64,000 bases of DNA. Source: Clavibacter michiganensis. Its GTDB lineage: Bacteria > Actinomycetota > Actinomycetes > Actinomycetales > Microbacteriaceae. Under the pieces are notes generated by a model that did no database searches, was not told the origin of the DNA, and saw nothing but the letters and a program-made list of their open reading frames with translations. A program made the position numbers and the translations under genes. This document shows, in pieces, positions 41,181 through 51,831 of the stretch (position 1 is the stretch's first letter; the number at the start of each line of letters is the position of its first letter). The stretch lies in assembly GCF_016907085.1 (NCBI RefSeq), contig NZ_JAFBBJ010000001.1, positions 868,001 through 932,000 on the forward strand, read 5' to 3'.

Positions 41181-42988
41181 CAGTCGTCCCTGCTCGTGTC
41201 GTCGGCCCGCGGTGCGTCGATCGTCGCGGTCTTCGTGGATCCGGTCGCCCCACCCTGGGCGGCCTTGCGCTCGGCGATGGTCTGCCGGCGCGCGGCCTCC
41301 TTGGCGGCGGCGGCGTTGCGCCCCGCAGCGGCCGTGGGGGTGCGGAACGTCGCGCGGCCGCGGTACACCGCGCCGAGCGCCCGCGGGTCGAGCCCGCTCC
41401 AGCGGTGGCCCTCGGCGAAGAAGGGCCGGTTCGCGAGCAGCTGGAGGATCGGGTGCGTGAAGAGCGACACGACGATGAGGTCGATGATCGTCGTCAGCCC
41501 GAGCGTGAGCGCGAAGCCCTTGACGTTGCCGACCGCGAGGATGAAGAGCACCGCGGCGGCCAGGAAGTTGACCGTGTCGGACGCGATGATCGTGCGCAGC
41601 GCGCGCTTCCAGCCCTGCTCGACCGAGGAGACGAGGCCGCGGCCGTCGCGCAGCTCGTCCTTGATGCGCTCGAAGTAGACGATGAACGAGTCCGCCGTGA
41701 TGCCGATGGCCACGATGAGACCCGCCACCCCGGCGAGCGACAGCCGGTAGCCCTCCCGCCAGCTGAGCAGCGTGATGAGGAGGTAGGTGATCACGGCGGC
41801 GATCACGAGTGACGCGATGGTGACCGTGCCGAGCACCCGGTACTGCACGAGCGAGTACAGCACCACGAGCACGAGGCCGATGAGGCCCGCGATCAGGCCG
41901 CTGGTGAGCTGCGAGGAGCCGAGGGTCGCCGAGATGACGTCCGAGCTCTGCAGCGTGAAGCTGAGCGGCAGGGCGCCGAACTTGAGCTGGTCCGCGAGGG
42001 CCTTGGCGCTCTCCTGCGTGAAGTTGCCGGTGATGGACGGCTTGCCGTTGGTGACCACGCCCTGCGTGACCGGCGCCGAGATGACCTCGTTGTCGAGCAC
42101 GAACGCGAACTGGTTGCGCGGCGACTCGAGCGTGATGAGGCGCGTGGACATGTCGCCGAACTGCTTGGTGCCGTCGCCGTCGAAGACCAGGTTGACCGAC
42201 CACGTGCCGGTGCTGACGCCCTGGCTGGACTGCTGGAGGCCGCTCGTGGCGTCGGAGATGGTGCTGCCGTCCACCTCGACGGGGCCGAGCACGTACTTCG
42301 CGGCGCCGTCGTCGGAGCAGGCGATGATCGCGCGGTCGGCGGGAGCGGCCTGGCCGTCGCTCTCGGGGGCGGTCGCGCAGTCGTAGGCGGCGAACTCGGC
42401 CTGGAGGCGCGGGGTGACCCAGGAGACGTCGCTCGGGCCTGTGGGCTCCGCGGTCGGCTCGTCGGAGAGGGTGGAGGGATCCGGGGTGGCCGCCGCGGCC
42501 GGCGTCTCGGCCGCGGGGGTGGACCCATCCGCGGGCGCCGATCCGTCGGTGGGCGTGGGCGTCGGGGTAGGGGCGACCGACGCCGTGCCGGCCGCGCCGA
42601 TGAGCACGGGGCGGAGCTCGAGCTTCGCCGACGACTGCAGGCGCTGCATGGTGGCCGCGTCGGGCTCGCCGGGCAGGCTCACGACGATGTTGCTGCCGCC
42701 CTGCGTGGTGATCTCCGCCTCGGACACGCCGCTCGCGTCGACGCGCTGCCGGATGATCGAGACCGCCTGGGCGAGCTGCTCGCTCGTGGGCCCGGAGGAC
42801 GCGCCGTCGAGCTGCGGCGCGAGGATGATCTGCGTGCCGCCCTCGAGGTCGAGCGCGAGCTTCGGGGTCCAGGACCCGTTGCTGAACGCCACGCTGGCGG
42901 CGTTGCCGCCAGCCAGGAGGCCGATGATGACCAGCAGCCAGATGAGCTTGCGCCTGGCCTTGCGTACCGGTGTGGGCGACTTGGCCAC
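41180..42988 (-). CDS. secD: Protein translocase subunit SecD
   Basis: Works with SecF and YajC beside SecYEG. The 602-residue protein has a first membrane helix (LIWLLVIIGLLAGGNAASVAF), a periplasmic P1 domain with LDLEGGTQIIL, five further helices and the motif GITADSFIVYFERIKDELRDG. Within P1 an insert of about 50 residues rich in Pro, Thr and Ala is probably a disordered exported linker; such inserts are common in actinobacterial SecD. Start GTG. A basic, Ala-rich cytoplasmic tail ends the protein. Confidence 0.96.
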   Translation of the reverse strand: MAKSPTPVRKARRKLIWLLVIIGLLAGGNAASVAFSNGSWTPKLALDLEGGTQIILAPQLDGASSGPTSEQLAQAVSIIRQRVDASGVSEAEITTQGGSNIVVSLPGEPDAATMQRLQSSAKLELRPVLIGAAGTASVAPTPTPTPTDGSAPADGSTPAAETPAAAATPDPSTLSDEPTAEPTGPSDVSWVTPRLQAEFAAYDCATAPESDGQAAPADRAIIACSDDGAAKYVLGPVEVDGSTISDATSGLQQSSQGVSTGTWSVNLVFDGDGTKQFGDMSTRLITLESPRNQFAFVLDNEVISAPVTQGVVTNGKPSITGNFTQESAKALADQLKFGALPLSFTLQSSDVISATLGSSQLTSGLIAGLIGLVLVVLYSLVQYRVLGTVTIASLVIAAVITYLLITLLSWREGYRLSLAGVAGLIVAIGITADSFIVYFERIKDELRDGRGLVSSVEQGWKRALRTIIASDTVNFLAAAVLFILAVGNVKGFALTLGLTTIIDLIVVSLFTHPILQLLANRPFFAEGHRWSGLDPRALGAVYRGRATFRTPTAAAGRNAAAAKEAARRQTIAERKAAQGGATGSTKTATIDAPRADDTSRDD

Positions 42989-43117
42989 CTGGACACTCGA
43001 CTTTCTTCGCGGTGGGCCGGCGGGAACCGCGCGGCGCTCCGGATGGAGGGGGTGAGCGGGTCCGGGCGGGGAGGCGCCCGGGTGGGGCGGACGACCGGTG
43101 GCCGCCCGCCCGGGGGA

Positions 43118-43501
43118 TCAGGAGCGCGCGGTGGGGGCGTCGCCGTCGTCGATGCGGCGCGGGACGTCGCTCGTGCCGGTCTCGTCGACCGCGTCGGCCG
43201 CGGGCGCGTCGTCCACGAGGACGGAGGCGTCGTCGGCGACGGTGGGCTCGACCACGCGGGCGATCGTCTGGCGGTGCAGCTTCAGCACCGTGCCGGGCGC
43301 GACCTCGAGGTAGGCGAGGTTGTTCTCCTCGTCGAAGGAGACGAGCGTGCCGTAGATGCCGGACGCGGTCATGACCTCGGCACCGGGGACCATCTGCGTC
43401 TGCAGCTCGGCCAGGTCCTTCTGGCGCTTCCGGCTGTTGCGGAACATGAAGAAGATGAGCAGCGCCAGGACGGCGAACATGATCAGGGTGAACGGGTCCA
43501 T
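43118..43501 (-). CDS. yajC: Preprotein translocase accessory subunit YajC
   Basis: A 127-residue YajC: a short outward N-terminus, one membrane helix (LIMFAVLALLIFFMF, residues 5-19), a basic anchor (RNSRKRQKD) and the conserved domain VPGAEVMTASGIYGTLVSFD. The C-terminal 35 residues are an acidic low-complexity tail. The ATG giving MDPFTLIMF is preferred over an upstream start inside the ruvB tail. A 129-base gap to secD contains no clear terminator, so yajC-secD-secF are likely one unit. Confidence 0.93.
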   Translation of the reverse strand: MDPFTLIMFAVLALLIFFMFRNSRKRQKDLAELQTQMVPGAEVMTASGIYGTLVSFDEENNLAYLEVAPGTVLKLHRQTIARVVEPTVADDASVLVDDAPAADAVDETGTSDVPRRIDDGDAPTARS

Positions 43502-43576
43502 GCGGGACGGGCCTTTCAGGTGCTGGGAGGTGACGGACACGACGAACCGGCGACGTTCCGCGGGAGGCCAGCTTGA

Positions 43577-43582
43577 ATCATA
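43577..43582 (-). promoter_or_regulatory. -10 box (TATGAT) for yajC-secDF
   Basis: TATGAT overlaps the ruvB stop codon and gives a leader of about 70 bases before yajC, with AAAGG near the start codon. The -35 is not recognisable. Confidence 0.4.
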
Positions 43583-44657
43583 GTTCATCGCCGAAGAGCG
43601 CCCCCGCGGCGCTCGGCAGACCCGTCGCGCGGGCGGGGGCGGCCGGGGCCGCGGGAGCTACGAGCCCGAAGTGCTCCCAGGCCGCCGGCGTCGCGACCCG
43701 GCCGCGCGGGGTGCGCGTCACCAGGCCGATGCGGACGAGGAAGGGCTCGACGACCGACTCGATCGTCTCCGCCTCCTCCCCCACCGAGACGGCGAGCGTG
43801 TTGAGCCCCACGGGACCGCCGCCGAAGCGCGTGAGGATGCCGCGCATGACGGCGCGGTCGAGGCGGTCGAGGCCGAGCGGATCCACGTCGTAGAGGTCGA
43901 GCGCCGCGCGGACGGACTCGAGGCCGGCCTCCGTGCCGTGCACGAGCGCGTAGTCGCGGACGCGGCGGAGCAGGCGGTTCGCGATGCGCGGGGTCCCGCG
44001 GCAGCGTCCGGCGATCTCGGCGACGGCCTCGTGCTCGATCTCCAGGTGCAGCATGCGGGCCGCGCGCTCGATCACCTGCTCGAGCTCGTGCGTCTCGTAG
44101 AACTCGAGGTGGGCCGTGAAGCCGAAGCGGTCGCGGAGCGGGCTCGGCAGCATGCCCGAGCGCGTCGTCGCGCCCACCAGCGTGAAGGGCGACAGCTCCA
44201 GCGGGATGGAGGTCGCGCCCGCGCCCTTGCCCACCATGATGTCGATGCGGAAGTCCTCCATCGCGAGGTACAGCATCTCCTCGGCGGAGCGCGCCATGCG
44301 GTGGATCTCGTCGACGAACAGGATCTCGCCCGGCACCAGCGCCGACAGCACGGCAGCGAGGTCGCCCGCGTGCTGGATGGCCGGACCGCTGGTGAGCCGC
44401 AGGGGGCGGCGGCTCTCCTCGGCCACGATCATGGCGAGCGTCGTCTTGCCGAGGCCGGGCGGACCGGCGAGGAGGATGTGGTCGGGCGAGCGGTTCTGCA
44501 TGGCGGCGGCGGTCAGCAGCAGCTCCAGCTGGCCGCGGACCTTGACCTGGCCGACGAACTCGGACAGCGACCTCGGGCGGAGCGCGCCCTCGAAGGCGAG
44601 CTCCGCGTCGGACTCCGGGACGGGGCTGGACGCGTCGCCGTGCGCGAGGTCGCTCAC
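43578..44657 (-). CDS. ruvB: Holliday junction branch-migration helicase RuvB
   Basis: Hexameric AAA+ motor that pumps DNA through the RuvA-bound junction. The 359 residues contain Walker A GPPGLGKT at 65-72, Walker [10 protein letters not shown], sensor 1 [19 protein letters not shown] and the C-terminal winged helix ([18 protein letters not shown]). An Ala/Pro-rich tail of about 25 residues is extra. The GTG overlaps the ruvA stop by four bases (GTGA), so the two subunits are coupled. Confidence 0.97.
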   Translation of the reverse strand: MSDLAHGDASSPVPESDAELAFEGALRPRSLSEFVGQVKVRGQLELLLTAAAMQNRSPDHILLAGPPGLGKTTLAMIVAEESRRPLRLTSGPAIQHAGDLAAVLSALVPGEILFVDEIHRMARSAEEMLYLAMEDFRIDIMVGKGAGATSIPLELSPFTLVGATTRSGMLPSPLRDRFGFTAHLEFYETHELEQVIERAARMLHLEIEHEAVAEIAGRCRGTPRIANRLLRRVRDYALVHGTEAGLESVRAALDLYDVDPLGLDRLDRAVMRGILTRFGGGPVGLNTLAVSVGEEAETIESVVEPFLVRIGLVTRTPRGRVATPAAWEHFGLVAPAAPAAPARATGLPSAAGALFGDEL

Positions 44658-45298
44658 CGGTCGGCCGCCTGCCCGGCGGCGGAGGCGCCCGCGGGCTGCT
44701 GCGGCCCGAGCATCCCGAGCGCCACGCGCAGCAGGCGGGGCATGTCGGCGGGCGCCCCCTGCTCGGCGGCCGCGGCCGCGGCGTCGTCGACCGCGGTGCG
44801 GGCGACGCGCTCCGACCAGCCCAGGCCGATGAGGGCCGTGACCACGTCGGCCGTGACCGTCGACGACGCGGACGCCGCCGGACGCGCACGCGGCTGCGTG
44901 ACGAACAGCTTCCCCGCGAGCTGCAGCACGATGAGCTTGGCGGTCTTCGGGCCGATGCCGGAGACGCGGCGGAAGGCGGCGTCGTCCTCGGCCGCGACGG
45001 CATCGGCCATCGCCTCGGGATCCAGGTGCTCGAGCACCGCGAGGGCCGACTTCGGGCCGACGCCCGTGACGCCGCAGAGCAGCTCGAAGGCCCGCAGCTC
45101 GTCGGGCCCCGGGAAGCCGAACAGCGTCAGCGAGTCCTCGCGGACGACCAGCGAGGTGAGCACCGTCGCCTCGGATCCGTGCCGCAGCTCGAGCGCGTGC
45201 CGCGGCGTCACCGAGACGCCGTAGCCCACCCCGTGCACCTCCAGCAGGAGGGTCTGACCGGAGACGGACAGCACGGTGCCGCGGAGGGAGGAGATCAC
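44654..45298 (-). CDS. ruvA: Holliday junction DNA-binding protein RuvA
   Basis: Tetrameric junction-binding partner of RuvB. The 214-residue protein shows the OB-fold start [20 protein letters not shown], two helix-hairpin-helix motifs ([14 protein letters not shown] and [16 protein letters not shown]) and the RuvB-contacting C-terminal domain ([16 protein letters not shown]). A GTG is used; an upstream frame extension would add non-family residues. A TAGGGT box seven bases before the GTG and no Shine-Dalgarno suggest leaderless ruvAB transcription separate from ruvC. Confidence 0.96.
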   Translation of the reverse strand: MISSLRGTVLSVSGQTLLLEVHGVGYGVSVTPRHALELRHGSEATVLTSLVVREDSLTLFGFPGPDELRAFELLCGVTGVGPKSALAVLEHLDPEAMADAVAAEDDAAFRRVSGIGPKTAKLIVLQLAGKLFVTQPRARPAASASSTVTADVVTALIGLGWSERVARTAVDDAAAAAAEQGAPADMPRLLRVALGMLGPQQPAGASAAGQAADR

Positions 45299-45305
45299 GC
45301 CCCCA

Positions 45306-45311
45306 ACCCTA
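45306..45311 (-). promoter_or_regulatory. -10 box (TAGGGT) for leaderless ruvAB
   Basis: TAGGGT, seven bases, GTG; it lies four bases past the ruvC stop. Confidence 0.45.
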
Positions 45312-45315
45312 CGAG

Positions 45316-45924
45316 CTAGCGCCGACCCCGCTGCGCACGCTCGGCCGCGATCCACGCGGTCTGCGCCGCGGTCGGCCCCGCGCCGGCAGCAGCGCCCGGG
45401 GCGGCACCGCGCGCCACCGGCTCCGGGGTGCCCGCGATGCCGGCGCGGGACATGCCGGCTCGCCAGCCGGCGCAGATCGCGAGGGCGAGCGCGTCCGACG
45501 CGTCGGCGGGCGTCGGCAGCTCGTCGAGGCCGAGGATCCGCGCGACCATCGTCGCCACCTGCTTCTTGTCGGCCTGCCCGTACCCGGTGACGGCGGCCTT
45601 GACCTCGCTCGGCGTGTGCAGGGCGACGTCGAGCCCGCGCCGCGCCGCGCCCACGAGGGCCACGCCCGTGATCTGCGCCACGCCCATCACGGTCGACAGG
45701 TTGTCCTGCGCGAAGACGCGCTCGATGGCGACGACGGACGGCCGGTGCCGGTCCACGAGCTCCTCGATGCCGTCGCCGACCGCGAGCAGCCGGTGGTGCA
45801 GCTCCGCCGTCGGGCTCGTGCGGACGACCTGCACGTCGACGAGCCGCGCGGACCGGTCGGCGTAGACGTCCACGACCCCGACGCCGCAGCGCGTCAGGCC
45901 GGGGTCGATCCCGAGGATCCGCAC
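45316..45924 (-). CDS. ruvC: Holliday junction resolvase RuvC
   Basis: Cuts junctions migrated by RuvAB. With the GTG chosen, the protein begins [14 protein letters not shown], exactly the family start, and the four metal-binding acids fall at Asp7, Glu68, Asp141 and Asp144. A GTG 12 codons upstream is possible but would add a Gly/Ala/Ser extension. Total 202 residues, about 25 of them a Gly/Ala/Pro-rich C-terminal tail. It follows yebC by 51 bases in the usual yebC-ruvCAB order. Confidence 0.95.
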   Translation of the reverse strand: MRILGIDPGLTRCGVGVVDVYADRSARLVDVQVVRTSPTAELHHRLLAVGDGIEELVDRHRPSVVAIERVFAQDNLSTVMGVAQITGVALVGAARRGLDVALHTPSEVKAAVTGYGQADKKQVATMVARILGLDELPTPADASDALALAICAGWRAGMSRAGIAGTPEPVARGAAPGAAAGAGPTAAQTAWIAAERAQRGRR

Positions 45925-45975
45925 GGACGGGCCGCTGCCCGCCGCGCCGCTCCCCCGCACCCCGGCGATGAGGTC

Positions 45976-46743
45976 CTACTCCTCGTCTTCGTCGTCCAGC
46001 GCGGCCTGCACGTCAGCGGGCACGTCGCTGTTGACGTAGATGTTCTGCACGTCGTCCAGGTCCTCCATGGCGTCGACGAGCTTGTTCACCTTGCGCGCGG
46101 TCTCCAGGTCGACCTCGACCTTGACCTGCGGCACGAACTCCACGTCGGCGGAGTCGTAGTCGATCCCCGCGTCCTGCAGCGCCTGGCGGACGGCGACCAT
46201 GTCGGACGGCTCGCACCGGATCTCGAACACCTCGCCGTGGTCGGTCACGTCCTCGGCACCGGCGTCGAGGACCGCCGCGAGGACGTCGTCCTCGGTCGGC
46301 GCGTCCGCGTGCGGCACCGCGATGACGCCCTTGCGGTGGAAGTTGTAGGCGACGCTGCCCGGGTCGGCCATCGTGCCGCCGTTGCGGCTCATGGCCGTGC
46401 GGACCTCGGCGGCCGCGCGGTTCTTGTTGTCGGTGAGGCACTCGACGAGCATCGCGACGCCGTTGGCGGCGTAGCCCTCGTACATGATCGTCTGGTAGTC
46501 GACGACCTCGCCGAGCAGGCCGGCTCCGCGCTTGACGGCACGGTCGATGTTGTCGTTCGGGACGCTGGTCTTCTTGGCCTTCTGCACCGCGTCGACGAGG
46601 GTCGGGTTGCCGGACATGTCGGCGCCGCCGATCTTGGCCGCGACCTCGATGTTCTTGATCAGCTTCGCGAACGACTTGGCGCGCCGCGAGTCGATGATCG
46701 CCTTCTTGTGCTTCGTGGTCGCCCACTTGGAATGTCCGGACAC
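45976..46743 (-). CDS. YebC/PmpR family regulatory protein
   Basis: A 255-residue YebC family member. It begins with the signature [18 protein letters not shown], and [20 protein letters not shown] and [20 protein letters not shown] follow. Members have been described as transcriptional regulators and more recently as ribosome-associated factors for proline-rich stalls, so I leave the exact role open. The C-terminus is acidic. GTG start with AAGGAG eight bases upstream. A TTGACA match 31 bases before the start suggests that it has its own promoter. Confidence 0.95.
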   Translation of the reverse strand: MSGHSKWATTKHKKAIIDSRRAKSFAKLIKNIEVAAKIGGADMSGNPTLVDAVQKAKKTSVPNDNIDRAVKRGAGLLGEVVDYQTIMYEGYAANGVAMLVECLTDNKNRAAAEVRTAMSRNGGTMADPGSVAYNFHRKGVIAVPHADAPTEDDVLAAVLDAGAEDVTDHGEVFEIRCEPSDMVAVRQALQDAGIDYDSADVEFVPQVKVEVDLETARKVNKLVDAMEDLDDVQNIYVNSDVPADVQAALDDEDEE

Positions 46744-46752
46744 GGGTGGATC

Positions 46753-46780
46753 TCCTTACGCGGCGTCTGCTCGCTGTCAA
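46753..46780 (-). promoter_or_regulatory. Candidate promoter of yebC-ruvC
   Basis: A perfect TTGACA (46775-46780, minus strand) is followed after 16 bases by TAAGGA, a poor -10 that overlaps the ribosome binding site. The -35 is good, the -10 doubtful. Confidence 0.3.
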
Positions 46781-46820
46781 TGATGGACCATCGGGGGCGC
46801 GCCGCCGACGACCGGAGAGG

Positions 46821-47450
46821 TCAGAGGGTGCGGCCCGCGTCCTCGACCATGTCGAGGAAGAGGCGGTGGAACCGGAGATCGCCCGTGACCTCCGGGTGGA
46901 ACGAGGTGCCGAGGAGCGCGCCCTGCCGGACGGCGACGACGCGGCCGTCGTCGAGCGAGGCGAGCGCCGACGCGGCCGGGCCGACCGAGGCCACCACGGG
47001 TGCGCGGATGAAGACCGCGTGCACGGGCGGGTCCCCCAGCTCGGGCACGTCGAGGTCCACCTCGAAGGACGCCGTCTGGGATCCGAAGGCGTTCCGGCGC
47101 ACGGAGACGTCGAGGCCGCCGATGCTCCGCTGGTCGTGGATCGCGTCCACGATCTCGTCGGCCAGCATGATCAGCCCCGCGCACGTGCCGTAGACGGGCA
47201 GGCCGTCGTCGATGGCGGCGCGCAGCGGCTCCGCGATCCCGAACTGGCGCGAGAGCTTGTCCATCACCGTGGACTCGCCGCCGGGGATCACGAGCCCGGA
47301 GAGGCCGGGGAGGTCCTTCGGCTGGCGGACGAGCCGCGTCCGGGCGCCGAAGCCCTCGAGCACGCGCACGTGCTCCCGGACGTCCCCCTGCAGCGCGAGG
47401 ACGCCGACGAGCGGACCGTCCCCGTGCTGCCCCGCCGTGCTACCAGCCAC
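46821..47450 (-). CDS. pdxT: Pyridoxal 5'-phosphate synthase glutaminase subunit
   Basis: Releases ammonia from glutamine and passes it to PdxS. The 209-residue class I amidotransferase has [11 protein letters not shown] near the N-terminus, [13 protein letters not shown], the nucleophile Cys90 in GTCAGLIML and the His185/Glu187 pair in FHPEVTGD. The GTG start overlaps the pdxS end by 11 bases, so production of the two subunits is coupled. Ends 78 bases before yebC. Confidence 0.96.
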   Translation of the reverse strand: MAGSTAGQHGDGPLVGVLALQGDVREHVRVLEGFGARTRLVRQPKDLPGLSGLVIPGGESTVMDKLSRQFGIAEPLRAAIDDGLPVYGTCAGLIMLADEIVDAIHDQRSIGGLDVSVRRNAFGSQTASFEVDLDVPELGDPPVHAVFIRAPVVASVGPAASALASLDDGRVVAVRQGALLGTSFHPEVTGDLRFHRLFLDMVEDAGRTL

Positions 47451-48342
47451 GCTCGGCGAGGCGGTGCGGGGCGGGGACGTCGGCGACGTTGATCCCGACC
47501 ATGGCCTCGCCCAGCCCGCGCGACGCCTCGGCGATGGCGTCGGGGTCGTTGAACAGGGCGGTCGCCGTGACGACGGCCTTGGCGCGCGCGACCGGGTTGC
47601 CCGACTTGAAGATGCCGGATCCGACGAACACGCCGTCGGCGCCCAGCTGCATCATCATCGCCGCGTCGGCCGGGGTGGCCACGCCGCCGGCGGTGAAGAG
47701 GACGACGGGCAGCTGGCCGGTCCTCGCGACCTCGAGCACGAGGTCGTACGGCGCCTGCAGCTCTTTGGCGGCGACGTAGATCTCGTCGTGCGTGAGGGCG
47801 CTGAGCGCGCGGATCTCGGACTTGATCGTGCGGATGTGCTTGGTGGCCTCGGAGACGTCGCCCGTGCCGGCCTCGCCCTTGGAGCGGATCATGGCCGCGC
47901 CCTCGGTGATGCGGCGGAGCGCCTCGCCGAGCGTGGTGGCACCGCAGACGAAGGGGACGGTGAAGCCCCACTTGTCGATGTGGTTCACGTAGTCGGCCGG
48001 GCTCAGCACCTCGGACTCGTCGATGTAGTCGACCTCGAGGGACTGGAGGACCTGCGCCTCGACGAAGTGGCCGATGCGGGCCTTCGCCATGACGGGGATG
48101 GAGACCTCGGCCTTGATCTGGTCGATGAGGTCGGGGTCGCTCATGCGCGCGACGCCGCCCTGCGAGCGGATGTCGGCGGGGACGCGCTCGAGCGCCATGA
48201 CGGCGACCGCTCCCGCGTCCTCCGCGATGCGCGCCTGCTCGGCGTTGACGACGTCCATGATGACGCCGCCCTTGAGCATCTCCGCGAGTCCGCGCTTGAC
48301 GCGGCTCGAGCCGACCTGTCCGGGGGTGTTGGTGTCAGTCAT
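47440..48342 (-). CDS. pdxS: Pyridoxal 5'-phosphate synthase subunit PdxS
   Basis: Builds vitamin B6 from ribose 5-phosphate, glyceraldehyde 3-phosphate and ammonia (DXP-independent route). The 300-residue TIM barrel is highly conserved: [20 protein letters not shown], the Schiff-base Lys87 in [10 protein letters not shown], Lys155 in [11 protein letters not shown] and the [14 protein letters not shown] phosphate site. The ATG has AGGG six bases upstream and follows the HIT gene by 13 bases. Together with pdxT it gives a complete PLP synthase. Confidence 0.98.
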   Translation of the reverse strand: MTDTNTPGQVGSSRVKRGLAEMLKGGVIMDVVNAEQARIAEDAGAVAVMALERVPADIRSQGGVARMSDPDLIDQIKAEVSIPVMAKARIGHFVEAQVLQSLEVDYIDESEVLSPADYVNHIDKWGFTVPFVCGATTLGEALRRITEGAAMIRSKGEAGTGDVSEATKHIRTIKSEIRALSALTHDEIYVAAKELQAPYDLVLEVARTGQLPVVLFTAGGVATPADAAMMMQLGADGVFVGSGIFKSGNPVARAKAVVTATALFNDPDAIAEASRGLGEAMVGINVADVPAPHRLAERGW

Positions 48343-48355
48343 TGTGATCCCTATC

Positions 48356-48940
48356 CTATTCGCCCGCGGGGGCGGGCCAGGCTGCGGCGATGGATGCGCG
48401 CACGTCGCCCAGCAGCTGCGGCAGCGCCTTGGTCTTCGCGATGATCGGCAGGAAGTTCGCGTCCTGCCCCCACCGCGGCACGATGTGCTGGTGCAGGTGC
48501 TCGGCGATGCCGGCGCCCGCCACCTGGCCCTGGTTCATGCCGATGTTGTAGCCGTCGTTCCGCGACACCTCGCGCACGACCCGCATGGCGGTCTGCGTGA
48601 GGGACCCGATCTCGGCGACCTCCTCCGCGCTCGCGAGATCGTAGGTCGCGATGTGACGATACGGGCAGACGAGCAAGTGCCCGCTGTTGTACGGGAAGAG
48701 ATTGAGCAGCACGTACGCGTGCTCGCCGCGCGCGACGATGAGCGCGTCCTCGTCCGACATCGACGGCGCGATGCAGAACGGGCACTCGTCGCGGTCCGGC
48801 TGCTGCCCCTTCTGGATGTAGACCATGCGATGCGGGGTCCACAGGCGCTGGAACTCGTCGGGCACGCCCGCGAGGTGGCCGGGGTCGTCGACGCGCACGT
48901 CGGCCCGCTCGTCCTCGCCCCCGGACTCGTGGTCCGACAT
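48356..48940 (-). CDS. HIT-family Ap4A phosphorylase-like protein
   Basis: A 194-residue histidine-triad protein. The HxHxH triad is at His148, His150 and His152 in [15 protein letters not shown] at 53-56 can bind zinc with a distal His. Size, motifs and position next to thrS match Rv2613c of M. tuberculosis, which was shown to split diadenosine tetraphosphate by phosphorolysis; similar activity is inferred here. In Mycobacterium phosphatidylinositol-mannoside genes follow; here pdxS follows directly, 13 bases on. The ATG is two bases past the thrS stop. Confidence 0.9.
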   Translation of the reverse strand: MSDHESGGEDERADVRVDDPGHLAGVPDEFQRLWTPHRMVYIQKGQQPDRDECPFCIAPSMSDEDALIVARGEHAYVLLNLFPYNSGHLLVCPYRHIATYDLASAEEVAEIGSLTQTAMRVVREVSRNDGYNIGMNQGQVAGAGIAEHLHQHIVPRWGQDANFLPIIAKTKALPQLLGDVRASIAAAWPAPAGE

Positions 48941-48942
48941 CG

Positions 48943-50997
<2,055 letters not shown>

Positions 50998-51033
50998 TGC
51001 GGGCTCCTTGCGGGACGGGGAGGGAACCGATCC

Positions 51034-51039
51034 AGACTA
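51034..51039 (-). promoter_or_regulatory. -10 box (TAGTCT) for thrS
   Basis: TAGTCT 36 bases upstream of the thrS GTG on the minus strand; the predicted leader includes the AAGGAG. No convincing -35 was found. Confidence 0.35.
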
Positions 51040-51126
51040 CCGGCGCGCGACGAGGCCCCATCGACGAGAGGAGCGCGGAGCGCCCCGACGGCCGCCGGCC
51101 ATCGGCGCGAAGCGCCCGGGAAAAGC

Positions 51127-51154
51127 AGAAGGCCCCGGTCTCCCGGGGCCTTCT
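51127..51154 (-). terminator. Rho-independent terminator after tRNA-Val(GAC)
   Basis: A perfect 12-bp stem (arms 51127-51138 and 51143-51154) with loop TCTC, followed on the minus strand by GCTTTT. It begins three bases past the encoded CCA of the tRNA. Confidence 0.8.
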
Positions 51155-51156
51155 GG

Positions 51157-51231
51157 TGGTGAGCGATACTGGGATCGAACCAGCGACCTCTTCCGTGTCA
51201 GGGAAGCGCGCTACCGCTGCGCCAATCGCTC
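51157..51231 (-). tRNA. tRNA-Val (GAC)
   Basis: 75 bases including an encoded CCA. The acceptor stem GAGCGAT pairs perfectly with ATCGCTC; the anticodon stem CTTCC/GGAAG encloses CTGACAC with GAC at 34-36; GGTTCGATCCC is the T-arm. It is the only tRNA here with a genomic CCA and is last of three tRNAs transcribed leftward. Confidence 0.96.
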
Positions 51232-51244
51232 ATGCACTTGCTCG

Positions 51245-51315
51245 AGGTGGGGACGGGATTTGAACCCGCGTGGACGGCTTTGCAGGCCGCTGCCTCGCCT
51301 CTCGGCCACCCCACC
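51245..51315 (-). tRNA. tRNA-Cys (GCA)
   Basis: 71 bases, acceptor GGTGGGG/CCCCACC, U discriminator, anticodon loop CTGCAAA with GCA, T-loop GGTTCAAATCC. The CCA is not encoded (CGA follows the discriminator). Confidence 0.96.
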
Positions 51316-51339
51316 ACCGGTGGTTCCCACCTTGTGAAA

Positions 51340-51359
51340 GGGACCCCCTTCGGGGCCCC
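51340..51359 (-). terminator. Hairpin between tRNA-Gly and tRNA-Cys
   Basis: On the minus-strand RNA GGGGCCCC pairs with GGGGUCCC around GAAG and is followed by UUU. One pair is G-U on this strand but A-C on the other, which suggests selection for minus-strand folding. It may be a terminator or a processing signal between the tRNAs. Confidence 0.5.
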
Positions 51360-51365
51360 TGTTCG

Positions 51366-51437
51366 AGCGGATGACGAGATTCGAACTCGCGACCCTCACC
51401 TTGGCAAGGTGATGCGCTACCACTGCGCCACATCCGC
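51366..51437 (-). tRNA. tRNA-Gly (GCC)
   Basis: 72 bases, acceptor GCGGATG/CATCCGC, anticodon loop TTGCCAA with GCC, T-arm GAGTTCGAATCTC, U discriminator. CCA is not encoded. It is the first of the three tRNAs after the promoter. Confidence 0.96.
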
Positions 51438-51485
51438 ATTTCGCTCGCTCACCGCCGGCTTCCCGGCGACCCTGCGTGCTCGATG

Positions 51486-51515
51486 ACTCTAGCCGATCTC
51501 CTGGCGCGGGTGCAA
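51486..51515 (-). promoter_or_regulatory. Candidate promoter of the minus-strand tRNA cluster
   Basis: TTGCAC (51510-51515), 18-base spacer, TAGAGT (51486-51491), about 49 bases before tRNA-Gly. The rest of the interval to tRNA-Val(CAC) has nothing else recognisable except a weak GTGACC (51657-51662) upstream of that tRNA. Confidence 0.5.
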
Positions 51516-51717
51516 AACGACGCCCTCCCGAGCGCCCTCGGCGCGGCGCCCACGCGCCGTTCGCCCCGTGTTCACGCGGATCGGGTGGACGCGCGCTGCA
51601 TGGCGCCCCGGGCGTGTCGCGGACGGGTCCGCTCCGCCTCGTGCCGCCGCCGCCCCGTGACCGCGAGCGGCCCCGCGGTATGGCATCATGGATCCGCACC
51701 GTCCGCGGTGCGAGCAC

Positions 51718-51790
51718 GGGCGATTGGCGCAGTTGGTAGCGCGCTTCCTTCACACGGAAGAGGTCATCGGTTCGAGTCCGGTATCGCCCA
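51718..51790 (+). tRNA. tRNA-Val (CAC)
   Basis: 73 bases on the plus strand, acceptor GGGCGAT/ATCGCCC, anticodon loop TTCACAC with CAC, T-arm CGGTTCGAGTCCG, A discriminator, CCA not encoded. It reads GUG, a frequent codon in this genome type. Confidence 0.96.
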
Positions 51791-51831
51791 CCGAAGCAGT
51801 CCCCTCACGGATCCCGTGGCAATCCTTCGCC

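Noticed and set aside
51157..51790. tRNA cluster as an integration site for a mobile element
   Set aside because: No integrase, no duplicated tRNA 3' end and no composition change on either side.
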